This document shows positions 52,332 to 60,962 of a stretch of DNA of 64,000 nucleotides, piece after piece. The stretch lies in the NCBI GenBank assembly GCA_964616755.1, contig CAZTSI010000011.1:20971-84970 (forward strand), written 5' to 3'. The notes under the pieces were generated by a model. It did no database searches. It worked only from the letters and a program-made list of their open reading frames with translations, and had not been told where the DNA came from. Every line of letters begins with the position of its first letter. Within the stretch, counting starts at the first letter, position 1. Source of the stretch: CAYNFR01 sp964616755 (GTDB taxonomy: Bacteria; Bacteroidota; Bacteroidia; Chitinophagales; Saprospiraceae). Position numbers and translations under genes: made by a program.

Positions 52332-53882
52332 CTATGTAATCCGTATCTCATCTTCATTCTTATCAAAAAACTTAAACGTATTGATAGAGAAGCTAGCATT
52401 TTCAGTTATCTTAATCCGAGTTCGATATTTGATCCACCATTTATTTTGAATACTGAAGACTCCTTGTGTCAAGAATGACCTTACGTAAGGATGCACAACA
52501 AGATTGAGTTTATTGTCGGGTCTTGTGACGAGTATATTGCTCAAGCTTCTTTCGATCTCATCAGTGACCAACAGGCTCGAAGTGATTTTCCCTGTACCAC
52601 CACAACTTGGACATGACTCTTTGGTGGCAATTTTCAGCTCTGGTCTAGTACGTTGTCGAGTAATTTGCATCAAACCAAATTTGGATAATGGCAAGATGGT
52701 GTGCTGGGCTCTATCCGAGTCCATTGCCTTTTTAAAGGCTTTTACCAGTTTCGCTTTATTTTCTGCAGAACGCATATCAATAAAATCGACGATAATAATG
52801 CCCCCCAGATCTCTTAATTTTAGTTGTCGGGCTATTTCTTCTGCAGCCTCTAAATTGACGGATAGTGCCGCCTCTTCTTGATTAGATGTTTTGACTTTGG
52901 GTCCACTATTTACATCTATGACATGCATAGCTTCTGTATGCTCTATCACCAAATATGCCCCACTCTTCATCGTGTGTGTCTGGCCGAAAGCTGATTTAAT
53001 TTGCTTCGTTATGCCATAGGTGTCAAAAAGAGGGCGTGAGCCTTTGTAATGTTCGAGAATTTTGACCTTATCCTTGGCGATAGTGCTTAGAAAATCCTTT
53101 ACGCTGTTATAGGTATCTTGATCGTTGACAACGATTTTGTTGTAGGAGTCTGACAAAATATCCCGTAACAAAGATTCCGTTTTGTCTAGTTCTTTGAGCA
53201 ATATTTTATACCCTTTTGCCCCTTGGAGTCGCTGAAATGCTTGATCCCACTTGTCTGTAAGGTTGAGCATATCTTCGTGTATATCCGCCACTTTCTTACC
53301 TGCTGCAGCTGTTCTGACAATGACCCCGAAGTTTTTAGGTTTTATGCTTTCGACTAAGGTTTTTAGTCGTGTTCGCTCTTCTTCAGAAGGTATTTTTTTT
53401 GAGACCGCCACCATATTCTTGAACGGACTTATAACGATATAACGTCCCGGAATAGTGATTTCGCAGCTTAACCTAGGACCTTTTGTTGAGATGGGCTCTT
53501 TGAGAACTTGCACGACCAGAAAATCATCCCTTTTTAGTACCTGCTCAATGCTACCTCCTTTATCAATATCCTTTGGAGACTTAAAGTCATCTAACTGAGC
53601 GGAGCTTCGCTTACTAGTAAGGACTTCTTTGGTGTATTGAGCGACCGAAGACAGCTTAGGGCCGCAATCAGTATAATGAAGAAAAGCATCCTTAGGATGA
53701 CCAATGCCAACAAATGCAGCATTCAGTCCGGGCATGGTTTTTTTTATCTGACCCAGATAGATATCGCCAACGTTAAATGAGTCACCTAATCGCTCTCGAT
53801 GTAACTCTACTAATTTGCTATCTTCTAAGATAGCAATTTCAACCTCTTTGCCAGAAGTTGCAATAATAAGTTCTTTATTCAC
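52332..53882 (-). CDS. rng: Ribonuclease G/E-family endoribonuclease
   Basis: RNase G/E processes rRNA and decays mRNA. This 516-residue protein has an S1-like domain at the start (SFNVGDIYLGQIKKTMPGLNAAFVGIG). Conserved catalytic acids are in HVIDVNSGPK (Asp about 341) and GGIIIVDFIDM (Asp about 385). The zinc-link motif CPSCGGTGK is near residue 446. It lacks the long C-terminal scaffold of E. coli RNase E, so the RNase G size class fits. A 30-residue ribosomal-type gene and the HU gene sit upstream on the same strand. The glycosyltransferase gene follows. Confidence 0.94.
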   Translation of the reverse strand: MNKELIIATSGKEVEIAILEDSKLVELHRERLGDSFNVGDIYLGQIKKTMPGLNAAFVGIGHPKDAFLHYTDCGPKLSSVAQYTKEVLTSKRSSAQLDDFKSPKDIDKGGSIEQVLKRDDFLVVQVLKEPISTKGPRLSCEITIPGRYIVISPFKNMVAVSKKIPSEEERTRLKTLVESIKPKNFGVIVRTAAAGKKVADIHEDMLNLTDKWDQAFQRLQGAKGYKILLKELDKTESLLRDILSDSYNKIVVNDQDTYNSVKDFLSTIAKDKVKILEHYKGSRPLFDTYGITKQIKSAFGQTHTMKSGAYLVIEHTEAMHVIDVNSGPKVKTSNQEEAALSVNLEAAEEIARQLKLRDLGGIIIVDFIDMRSAENKAKLVKAFKKAMDSDRAQHTILPLSKFGLMQITRQRTRPELKIATKESCPSCGGTGKITSSLLVTDEIERSLSNILVTRPDNKLNLVVHPYVRSFLTQGVFSIQNKWWIKYRTRIKITENASFSINTFKFFDKNEDEIRIT

Positions 53883-54039
53883 TATACAATCGTGTATTTA
53901 ACCCCCTAAGGGCACCAGCAGGAATCTTAGTGAATACCGAGAGATTAGATTGTAGTAAACTTAAGAATTAGGAGACTAAGTCAAAAGAAAAATTCCAGCT
54001 GTCAAAACAATGAATGAATCATTTCTACTAATAGAAATG

Positions 54040-54132
54040 CTATTTCTTTTTCTTATGTCTGTTTTTTCTAAGACGTTTTTTACGTTTGTGTGTAGCAATC
54101 TTATGACGCTTACGCTTTTTACCACAAGGCAT
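54040..54132 (-). CDS. 30-residue AURKAIP1/COX24-type ribosomal protein
   Basis: The minus strand encodes a 30-residue, strongly basic peptide starting MPCGKKRKRHKIATHKRKKR and ending RHKKKK, with a clean ATG and TAG. The text matches the AURKAIP1/COX24 domain family (mitochondrial mS38, mycobacterial bS22 relatives). Such proteins sit on the ribosome near the subunit interface. It is too short for ordinary gene callers and was found by reading the strand. The TPR gene lies upstream (starts 54955) and the RNase G gene downstream. Confidence 0.85.
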   Translation of the reverse strand: MPCGKKRKRHKIATHKRKKRLRKNRHKKKK

Positions 54133-54163
54133 ATTTCTTTATCTTTTTATTTTATAAAAGTAT

Positions 54164-54955
54164 TTATCCTCGACATTTACTCTTGTACAAGGATTCTTTT
54201 TCCAAATTTCCAATCGTTTTGTACAGTTGCGCTAGTAGACAGATCGTGACATTATTGTTTGAATCCAGTGAAAGCGCTTCCATTAATCGAGCCTCAGCCC
54301 TATCTAGTTGATTAGTTTGGAGCGCAAATTTCGCAAGATTATTGATTATAGACACGTTTTTGGGATATTTTTTATTTAAGTCAATCAATATTAGGATTCC
54401 CTTCATAGGATTATCTGCATCCGGATGCTCTGCTAAAATTACTCCGCGATTTATTTGATGACTTATTTCTTCAGGATCCATGCTAATTGCCTTCTCCATC
54501 ATATCCAAGGATTTCTGCTTGCAGAATATTTTTTCCTTTTCCTTTTCGGCGCGATTTATTCCAATGGCATAAGTAGTACCAGCAATACCATAGGCTTGTG
54601 CATTTCCTGAGAGATCAGCAGCCGTCTCGGCATAATATCCGGCAATACCGTAAAAACCGTTTTCATACCACTCACCCGATATCCCTTGCAGCAAACTAAT
54701 TTTCGACAATGTATCCGCAGTGGTCTCGAGTTGATTGTCCAACAACCTAAATCTTGACGCCAATCCTTCGGGTATTTCCTCGAAAGCCTCCTTCTTGAGG
54801 ATGAATACGTCCGTAGATTGTGTATTTAAGGCTCGAGACTGTTCTTCGAGTATAAGTTTTTTGGGCTTTGTAGGAAAAAATAGTAGTAACCCCAATACTA
54901 ACAAGGCTACGACTATACTCCCCCACTGAAGAGGCGTAAGATTAATCTTCATCAT
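54164..54955 (-). CDS. Membrane-anchored TPR protein
   Basis: This 263-residue protein has one N-terminal helix (WGSIVVALLVLGLLLFFP, about 11-28) and then tetratricopeptide-like repeats to the end: YGIAGYYAETAADLSGNAQAYGIAGTTYAIGI, INNLAKFALQTNQLDRAEARLMEAL and LAQLYKTIGNLEKESLY. There is a possible start at 54952 one codon on. The start overlaps HU's last codons by 14 bp. It probably scaffolds a complex at the inner membrane; no catalytic motif is present. Conserved HU-TPR-rng arrangements are known in Bacteroidetes, so the location is normal. Confidence 0.82.
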   Translation of the reverse strand: MMKINLTPLQWGSIVVALLVLGLLLFFPTKPKKLILEEQSRALNTQSTDVFILKKEAFEEIPEGLASRFRLLDNQLETTADTLSKISLLQGISGEWYENGFYGIAGYYAETAADLSGNAQAYGIAGTTYAIGINRAEKEKEKIFCKQKSLDMMEKAISMDPEEISHQINRGVILAEHPDADNPMKGILILIDLNKKYPKNVSIINNLAKFALQTNQLDRAEARLMEALSLDSNNNVTICLLAQLYKTIGNLEKESLYKSKCRG

Positions 54956-55259
54956 CTTCTTCTACCTCCGGAAGATCAATATCCGCTGTTTTGACTTGAT
55001 CCATGAAGACTTTCGCAGGCTTAAAACTTGGAATAAAATGTTCAGGAATTTCTAGTGCCACATTCTTCTTAATGTGACGACCAATTTTTTTGGCTCTCTT
55101 TTTTATGATAAAGGACCCAAATCCTCTGATATACACATTTTCGCCTGTTGACAAAGAGTCTTTTATCTCATTGAAGAAAGTCTCTAATGCCACAAGTACA
55201 TCTACTTTGGGCACGCCGGTCTTTTCTGAAATGACGGCTACAAGGTCTGCTTTTCGCAT
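54942..55259 (-). CDS. HU/IHF-family DNA-binding protein
   Basis: This 105-residue nucleoid protein has the family body MRKADLVAVISEKTGVPKVDV, the body helix FFNEIKDSLSTGENVYIRGFGSF, the basic DNA-binding arm KKRAKKIGRHIKKNVALEIPEHFIPSFKPAK, and an acidic C-terminal extension (DIDLPEVEEDDED) absent from E. coli HU. It binds or bends DNA. The tail may weaken DNA binding or contact partners. Its 3' end overlaps the TPR gene. Confidence 0.94.
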   Translation of the reverse strand: MRKADLVAVISEKTGVPKVDVLVALETFFNEIKDSLSTGENVYIRGFGSFIIKKRAKKIGRHIKKNVALEIPEHFIPSFKPAKVFMDQVKTADIDLPEVEEDDED

Positions 55260-55433
55260 AGTTCTCTTTTAAATAGTTGGCTTTTAATAACTTATAAAAC
55301 CCTACTTAGGATCTTAGTCACGGCAAATTTCGCAATTTTGGCTTATTAACCTAATTTATTTATTATTTTTTGAGGTTTTTACATATTATCAATATTCATA
55401 ATATATTCTATCTTCACCCTCTTAAATTTTTAC

Positions 55434-56303
55434 ATGATACGATCAATGACCGGATATGGTCGCTCCACGGGCGAATACCAAGGCATAAATTACTCCATAG
55501 AAATAAAGAGTTTAAACAGCCGAATGGCTGATATGCGGCTTAAAGTTCCGACGAACTTTAAATCTAAAGAACTCGATCTGCGCAAGCTTGTTCTAGACAA
55601 GTTAAAACGTGGCAAAGTAGACATGGTGGTAAACGCTCTAAGCAGTCAATTGTCTGATAATCAATTAAATATAGGATTAATTCAGCAATATTATGATCAG
55701 CTTCGACAATTTACTGACCGCAATCAATTGGCAGGTCAAGACTATATACAAGCGATTCTCAGGATACCTAATGTACTACAATCTGATGAGAACGAAATAG
55801 ATGACGACGAATGGGCGTTTGTTGAAAATCTAACCAATGAGGCCTTAGGTCAAATAGATAATTTTAGATGTATCGAAGGGCAAGCCATGGGGAATGACAT
55901 GCTAACAAGGGTGCAAAATATTGAACTAATGCTAAAAGAAATTCCGACACATGAAGATAAAAGGCGCGCAGATCTCATAGCAAAAATGAATCGTTCGCTA
56001 GAGGAGGGGATTGCAAAGGAAATGATTGACCCCAATCGGTTTGAGCAAGAGCTGATATATTATCTCGAAAAACTGGATTTGCACGAAGAAAAAATACGGC
56101 TAGAACAGCATTGTCTTTATTTTAGAGAAGCCATGAATGACGATGAAGACTCAGGCAAAAAACTCAACTTCATCTCCCAAGAGATGGGCCGAGAAATTAA
56201 CACTATCGGATCTAAAGCTCAGTTTACAGCCATTCAACAAATCGTGGTCAATATGAAGGTTGAGTTGGATCAAATAAAAGAACAGATGTCGAATATACTC
56301 TAG
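55434..56303 (+). CDS. yicC: YicC-family endoribonuclease
   Basis: This 289-residue YicC-like protein opens MIRSMTGYGRSTGEYQG and has the N-terminal YicC domain (YSIEIKSLNSRMADMRLKVP, KRGKVDMVV). The C-terminal DUF1732 domain follows (GKKLNFISQEMGREINTIGSKAQFTAIQQIVVNMKVELDQIKEQMSNIL). E. coli YicC and relatives are RNA endonucleases with a role in stress and stationary phase. It is divergent from HU with a 174-bp AT-rich gap between. A strong hairpin follows its stop. Confidence 0.93.
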   Translation: MIRSMTGYGRSTGEYQGINYSIEIKSLNSRMADMRLKVPTNFKSKELDLRKLVLDKLKRGKVDMVVNALSSQLSDNQLNIGLIQQYYDQLRQFTDRNQLAGQDYIQAILRIPNVLQSDENEIDDDEWAFVENLTNEALGQIDNFRCIEGQAMGNDMLTRVQNIELMLKEIPTHEDKRRADLIAKMNRSLEEGIAKEMIDPNRFEQELIYYLEKLDLHEEKIRLEQHCLYFREAMNDDEDSGKKLNFISQEMGREINTIGSKAQFTAIQQIVVNMKVELDQIKEQMSNIL

Positions 56304-56320
56304 AACACTCATTGTCTTCT

Positions 56321-56356
56321 AAAATTACTCGTACCGTACGAGTAATTTTTGTTTTT
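56321..56356. terminator. Strong hairpin after yicC
   Basis: Perfect 14-bp arms AAAATTACTCGTAC (56321-56334) and GTACGAGTAATTTT (56336-56349) flank one base, so the real loop is about 5-7 nt after end fraying. A T-rich run (TTGTTTTT) follows on the plus strand, which fits a Rho-independent terminator for yicC. Confidence 0.75.
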
Positions 56357-56431
56357 GCCATCTTGAGACCTGCATAGACTCGATGTCTAACGATTGCCAA
56401 AGATATTTTATCTTGCCGCAAAGTATCGAGT

Positions 56432-57688
56432 ATGCGTCTGTGTTCATTTCTTGTCATCTTTACTCTTGTTGGGGCTTGCGCACCAAGATTACCAATGGAT
56501 CCTTTGGCTCACTTGCTCAAAAAGGCTCCTCCTGCCTTAGCGCATTGTATTAAAAACAAAGATCTATACGAGGTACAAATTATTTACACACAGATCGAAC
56601 GCGACGCTAATAATACCCCTCAGTTCTATTCATTTTCGTTTAACGTAGATGATCAGCATTATTTTTATCCTGCCAGTACGGTAAAAATGCCCGTTGCTTT
56701 TTTGGCCTTGCAGCGAATAAACGAACTAAACCAACACGTGCCCGCCATCGATGTATTTGATTATCTGATGATCGATTCGAGTAGATCTCCTCAAACAACT
56801 GCTTGGGTAGATAGCACAAATGCGGATCTTATGCCAACAATAGCTCGCTATATCGAAAAAATCTTCGTCACTAGTGATAACGATGCCTATAATCGCCTTT
56901 ATGAATTTTTAGGTCAAGATTATATAAATGATGAACTCAAGAAGAAAGGCATCTTCACTAATTCCGTCATTCGCACCCGCGTAGGCATCAGTGGTTTTTC
57001 GACTGAGGATAATAAATATACCAATGGTTGGCGACTCATTGATCGCGAGTCCAATCAAGTGATGGCCATACAAAACGAGTATTATGCCCTTTATGACTAT
57101 CATCTTGATCTCAAAAATATGCGTAAAGGCAAAGGGTACTTCAGTGATGCCCTTGATACCATAATAATGGAACCCTTTGATTTTTCTGAGAAAAACTTTA
57201 TCAGCCTCGCTGATCTTGAAAAAAGTTTGATGCGAGCAATATTGCCCAATCAATTTCCAGCAGATCAGCGCTACAATATGAGTGACGAACAGTATCGTTG
57301 GCTATATAATGCGATGGCTAAAAAGCCTCGCGATTTTGATTATTTGACAGGTCACGATGAATATTACGATAGCTACGTTAAGTTTTTTGTCAACGGCGAT
57401 AATAAAAATCCGATACCTGAGCATATCAAAATCTATAATAAAGTAGGCTGGGCATATGGCACAGTGACTGATTGCAGCTATATTATAGATACACAAACAG
57501 GCGCAGAATTTTTCTTAACCGCTACTATAAATGTCAACGAAAATGGTATCTACAATGATGGTAATTACGCGTATGACAGTATTGCTATGCCCTTTTTTAG
57601 CTCATTAGGGGCATTAGTATTGAAATACGAACAGCAGCGCAAAAGACAAAATAAACCGACGTTTGAAGTATTAGCGGGAGATCAATAA
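56432..57688 (+). CDS. Class A beta-lactamase-like serine hydrolase lipoprotein
   Basis: This 418-residue protein has a lipoprotein-type start (LCSFLVIFTLVGAC, Cys about 16). The class A-like active-site set is present: SxxK in ASTVKMPVAFL (Ser about 82), SDN in VTSDNDAYNRLY (about 149-151), and KVG in NKVGWAYGTV (near residue 345), a KTG variant. The length exceeds a plain class A lactamase by over 100 residues. It may be a D-Ala carboxypeptidase-like or lactamase-like enzyme; resistance is not shown. The 3' end overlaps the beta-barrel gene by 7 bp on the opposite strand. Confidence 0.85.
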   Translation: MRLCSFLVIFTLVGACAPRLPMDPLAHLLKKAPPALAHCIKNKDLYEVQIIYTQIERDANNTPQFYSFSFNVDDQHYFYPASTVKMPVAFLALQRINELNQHVPAIDVFDYLMIDSSRSPQTTAWVDSTNADLMPTIARYIEKIFVTSDNDAYNRLYEFLGQDYINDELKKKGIFTNSVIRTRVGISGFSTEDNKYTNGWRLIDRESNQVMAIQNEYYALYDYHLDLKNMRKGKGYFSDALDTIIMEPFDFSEKNFISLADLEKSLMRAILPNQFPADQRYNMSDEQYRWLYNAMAKKPRDFDYLTGHDEYYDSYVKFFVNGDNKNPIPEHIKIYNKVGWAYGTVTDCSYIIDTQTGAEFFLTATINVNENGIYNDGNYAYDSIAMPFFSSLGALVLKYEQQRKRQNKPTFEVLAGDQ

Positions 57689-58392
57689 TCTTCTAGATAG
57701 ATCACCTTTCGCAAAAACCTGAAACCCGCAGTTATCTCAAAACTAAGATTGCGTATTTCTTGTTCTCGCAGCTGGATTGCTTGTCCGGTAATAGGGCTTA
57801 CGATGCTGCCAATGGCTGGCTGTAAATATTGCGAACTCAGATCTGGACTAATCGTGGCTTCTAAAGTGAATCCGATTAACTCAGTAAGCTCGAGGTCATA
57901 CCCAAAGCTAATATTTGCGCCATAGTTGAATTTATTGACAAATGGCTCAATAGGAAAATAGCCTGCAAATTGCGCATATTCATCGAGGTTGGTGGACAAA
58001 GTGTATTCTAGTCGAAGCCCAAAGCTAAAGAAAGGCCCATATTGATAATGATCCCCCAAATGACGTTTCGCGCCAAAGGCTAATGCTGTGTTATTAAATA
58101 GAAATTTTTGACGCTGTCGGAAAATATTTCCTCCGCCCGTAAAAAAAGTGGCGTTCTCAGCGCTACCTCTTTGATGATAGCCCAATTGAAAAAAGAAACT
58201 TCCAGGTCCCGTCGAATTTAGAGTCTCTAAAAATAAAGCACCATGAAGACCAAATAATTGCTGTCGATCCAAGCCGCCCCATCGCTGCGTTCCTACCGCA
58301 AGACCTCCTTTAGGGCCAAAATAAAAACCTTGACTATAAAGTGTCGAAATTGTCAGCAAGCAAAAGCAAAAACATAAACAGCTTGTCTTCAT
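57682..58392 (-). CDS. Outer-membrane beta-barrel protein (PorT-like)
   Basis: I use the ATG at 58392 (MKTSCLCFCFCLLTISTLYSQ), a signal peptide of about 21 residues. The rest is alternating beta strands (GFYFGPKGGLAVGTQRW, FFSFGLRLEYTLSTNLDEY, NISFGYDLELTELIGFTLEATIS) as in PorT/outer membrane beta-barrel families. The C-terminus IGFRFLRKV has the final Phe-x-Phe-rich strand. It is probably an outer-membrane protein with no known ligand. It lies 10 bp after the muramidase gene on the same strand. Confidence 0.8.
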   Translation of the reverse strand: MKTSCLCFCFCLLTISTLYSQGFYFGPKGGLAVGTQRWGGLDRQQLFGLHGALFLETLNSTGPGSFFFQLGYHQRGSAENATFFTGGGNIFRQRQKFLFNNTALAFGAKRHLGDHYQYGPFFSFGLRLEYTLSTNLDEYAQFAGYFPIEPFVNKFNYGANISFGYDLELTELIGFTLEATISPDLSSQYLQPAIGSIVSPITGQAIQLREQEIRNLSFEITAGFRFLRKVIYLEDY

Positions 58393-58402
58393 ATACTCTA
58401 AA

Positions 58403-59320
58403 TTATTTCCCCGCAATAAGAATGGTTTCTTCCCAAAGATACTGTTCTTGAGTCATTGGGGCTGTCTGATTGGCCGTCGGCTTTTTGAATTGTATATATT
58501 CCGTCACCACTAATTGTTGCCCTGCTAATGGCTCAGCACCAAAAGGCATGCGATTTCTGATGTACAGTTCCTTAAGGTCTACGTGAAATTCTGATGCTAG
58601 TTCACTCATCTGATCTCCTTGACGAACCAAATATCTGCCGTCTTTGAGCCTATACGAGTGATCATTTAGTTCGGTACTAATTGTCGGTTTTGCGCGATCT
58701 TTATCAAAGGATACAAGATCATCCTCGGAGTCAAAATCAGTCGTCTTCTGTCCATTCAGTGTATTAGTCACAAATAGGCCACCGTCATTTTCATCCCATT
58801 CATAGAGACGATACTCTTCAATTATACGGATAATTTTAGTTGGGTAATTAGGATCTGTAGCATATCCCGCTTTTTTCAATCCTTCTGCCCACGCCACATA
58901 GTTTGTTTTGGCCAACAGAAATAAACTCGCATAACGCGTTGACTTAGATAAAAAGTCGGTATGATCAAAAAAAGAGGCGTTACTATCTTCATACCATCTA
59001 AAGCAACTCTTCACTAAAAGACCATCATTGTAGTCATCATCTTCTCTCATTGCCTTTTTGCCTTGCCATGTTGCACCACATTTTATGCCAAAATGATTAT
59101 TGTAATCCTTGGCCAAAGTACTCGTGCCGCTACCTGATTCGACAATAGCTTGCGCCATTTTTATACTAGCAGGTATACCCGATCTTTTTGACTCGTTTAT
59201 TACAATTGACTTATATTGCTCGATATATTGAAGAGTAAGACTTCTTGGAGCATCTTCAGCATATAAATTAACGCTGACGATCAAAAAAAATAGCAGTATG
59301 GTTTTAACGGTAGCAGTCAT
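58403..59320 (-). CDS. Muramidase-like protein with LysM domain
   Basis: This 305-residue exported protein has a signal (TILLFFLIVSVNLYA). The glucosaminidase/muramidase domain (about 35-160) shows SIKMAQAIVESGSGTSTLA with the catalytic Glu (about 64), then NNHFGIKCGATW and the RWYEDSNASFFDHTDFL block. A C-terminal LysM domain (YLVRQGDQMSELASEFHVDLKELYIRNRM, about 225-275) binds peptidoglycan. It would cut cell-wall glycan during growth or division. The beta-barrel gene follows by 10 bp. Confidence 0.9.
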   Translation of the reverse strand: MTATVKTILLFFLIVSVNLYAEDAPRSLTLQYIEQYKSIVINESKRSGIPASIKMAQAIVESGSGTSTLAKDYNNHFGIKCGATWQGKKAMREDDDYNDGLLVKSCFRWYEDSNASFFDHTDFLSKSTRYASLFLLAKTNYVAWAEGLKKAGYATDPNYPTKIIRIIEEYRLYEWDENDGGLFVTNTLNGQKTTDFDSEDDLVSFDKDRAKPTISTELNDHSYRLKDGRYLVRQGDQMSELASEFHVDLKELYIRNRMPFGAEPLAGQQLVVTEYIQFKKPTANQTAPMTQEQYLWEETILIAGK

Positions 59321-59410
59321 GCCGGTTGGGTTTTTATTCTCAGTCGATATAAAACAAAGACTATACCAATAAGAGGATTTTTCACTTTATAATTATTAAT
59401 AATATTTAAG

Positions 59411-60028
59411 ATGGCGGATTTATTTGATTTATTAAGATCTCAGGTAGGTGAGACGGTAGTAAGCTCCTTAGCGAAACAGACGGGAGGCATTCCTTCACAA
59501 CAAACCTCGTCAGCCGTAGACGGTGCTTTGAGTATTCTTATGAATGCCTTGGCTAAAAATGTTCAAAAGCCCAATGGAGCGAGCGCGCTTGGCGCAGCAC
59601 TGGACCGAGACCATGACGGGAGCGTATTAAATGATCTTGTTGGATTTATTCAAGGCAACTCAGCCGTCAATAATACCAAAGCGGCAAATGGCGCTGGGAT
59701 ATTAGGTCATATTCTTGGTGCTAACCAAGGGTCAGCGGTTGATGCTTTAGCCAAAATGAGCGGTATAAATACCAATCAGTCGACTGATATACTGTTAAAA
59801 ATGGCTCCAGTCCTTCTGGGCATGTTGGGCAAACAAAAAAAGACCCTTGGCTTAAATCCTAGTGATTTGATAGGTATGATATCAGGTGCTGCTCAGACAT
59901 CGAACCAAAAAGTTGGGAACAGCAGTCTTTTGACGTCGTTTTTGGATCAGAACAATGACGGTGACATCAAAGATGATGTAGTGCGCATAGGTTTTAACTT
60001 GTTCAAAGGGCTTTTTAAGAAAAAATAG
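59411..60028 (+). CDS. DUF937-family protein
   Basis: This 205-residue soluble protein belongs to the DUF937 group. It is Ala/Gly/Asn-rich and carries Asp-rich turns: DRDHDGSVLNDLVGFI and DQNNDGDIKDDVVRIG. A hydrophobic core MAPVLLGMLGKQKK (about 130-143) separates the two parts. The DxDxDG-like turns could bind calcium. No enzymatic motif was seen. A strong hairpin follows. It is divergent from the muramidase. Confidence 0.75.
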   Translation: MADLFDLLRSQVGETVVSSLAKQTGGIPSQQTSSAVDGALSILMNALAKNVQKPNGASALGAALDRDHDGSVLNDLVGFIQGNSAVNNTKAANGAGILGHILGANQGSAVDALAKMSGINTNQSTDILLKMAPVLLGMLGKQKKTLGLNPSDLIGMISGAAQTSNQKVGNSSLLTSFLDQNNDGDIKDDVVRIGFNLFKGLFKKK

Positions 60029-60045
60029 TCTTCTCGACAAGCACG

Positions 60046-60092
60046 AAAGAGGATGTCAAATGAACTGACGCGTTCATAGGCATCCTCTTTTA
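60046..60092. terminator. Hairpin after DUF937 gene
   Basis: Arms AAAGAGGATGTC (60046-60057) and GGCATCCTCTTT (60079-60090) pair with one G-U. An inner stem TGAAC/GTTCA lies inside the loop, and TTTT follows the second arm. It fits a Rho-independent terminator, possibly bidirectional, between the DUF937 gene and the convergent TrpF-like gene. Confidence 0.75.
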
Positions 60093-60115
60093 ACATATGA
60101 TCAAAAAGAATTCAT

Positions 60116-60565
60116 TTAGCCGATGGCGTCAAACAAATCATCGAGCGCATCAAATGACTTCAGTCCTGTTTCATCTTCAGGGCCACCAGAGACAATAATG
60201 CCTTCATGTAAGGGTATCGGCGTCCCCTTTTTCCATGGATTATAACGCGTTCCATCTAATAATATAGCGTCCCCTTGCCACTCAAACATAGCGAGATGAC
60301 CGATCAAATGATCAGCTTCGCCGTGCTGATATTCCGTGATATCAATAGCCATAGCTCTTGTTCTAAGCACGTATTCATCTAATCGATGCGCCTCATTAGC
60401 ACCAACAGACAAGAGTATTCCTGGCCCCTCAACCCATTCTTTTATTTCAACCATTTTTTCAATACTTAATAAAGATGAATCGAACAAAAGGTAATCTACT
60501 CCTTGTGCCGCGAAATAGCGTGCATCGGTGAGATTACTTATCTGGATGGCAATTATTCTTTGCAT
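60116..60565 (-). CDS. Short TrpF-like (phosphoribosylanthranilate isomerase-like) protein
   Basis: This 149-residue protein begins IAIQISNLTDARYFAAQGVDYLLFDSS, matching the TrpF start, but the expected KICG Cys is replaced by IQIS. TrpF is about 205 residues, so about a quarter of the barrel is missing. A late GIIVSGGPEDE resembles the TrpF phosphate-binding LAGGL region. Its role is unclear; tryptophan biosynthesis genes are not nearby. It is divergent from the alkyltransferase-like gene at 60623. Confidence 0.6.
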   Translation of the reverse strand: MQRIIAIQISNLTDARYFAAQGVDYLLFDSSLLSIEKMVEIKEWVEGPGILLSVGANEAHRLDEYVLRTRAMAIDITEYQHGEADHLIGHLAMFEWQGDAILLDGTRYNPWKKGTPIPLHEGIIVSGGPEDETGLKSFDALDDLFDAIG

Positions 60566-60622
60566 AGATTTCTATTATTATCTTCGGCCATGCTACTTTT
60601 ACTTCAAACGCATTCACCTATA

Positions 60623-60958
60623 ATGAAAGATCAAAGTTATTATGATCTGGTATATTATGTTACACGACAAATACCCAAAGGGAGAGTTAGCACCTATGGC
60701 TTCATTGCCGATTATTTATCTCTCGGGTCTGCGCGCATGGTGGGTTGGGCATTGACACAATGCAATCTAAATGGTGTTGAAGATATACCGGCGCATCGAG
60801 TTGTCAATCGAAAAGGAGAATTGTCAGGAAGAATACATTTTGGAACACCTACGCGCATGCAAGAACTTCTCGAAAACGAAGGGGTGAAAGTGATAAATGA
60901 TAAGGTACAAGACTTTCATAACAGAATTTGGCATCCGGCACAATTGGACGGAGAGTAA
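60623..60958 (+). CDS. Alkyltransferase-like (ATL) DNA-binding protein, Cys-less
   Basis: This 111-residue protein is of the MGMT family's DNA-binding domain. Its key block reads IPAHRVVNRKGELSG, where the active-site PCHR Cys of true O6-alkylguanine transferases is replaced by Ala, as in ATL proteins that flag lesions for nucleotide excision repair. Other MGMT-type text is QIPKGRVSTYGFIADYLSLGSARMVGWAL. The start is the ATG at 60623 (MKDQSYYDLVYYV); the frame runs back to 60503, but that lies inside the antisense TrpF-like gene. The flavin enzyme gene follows after 4 bp. Confidence 0.9.
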   Translation: MKDQSYYDLVYYVTRQIPKGRVSTYGFIADYLSLGSARMVGWALTQCNLNGVEDIPAHRVVNRKGELSGRIHFGTPTRMQELLENEGVKVINDKVQDFHNRIWHPAQLDGE

Positions 60959-60962
60959 GTAT

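Noticed and set aside
56248..56457. 69-codon minus-strand frame across the yicC terminator
   Set aside because: It spans the hairpin and has random-looking text, so it is not a gene.
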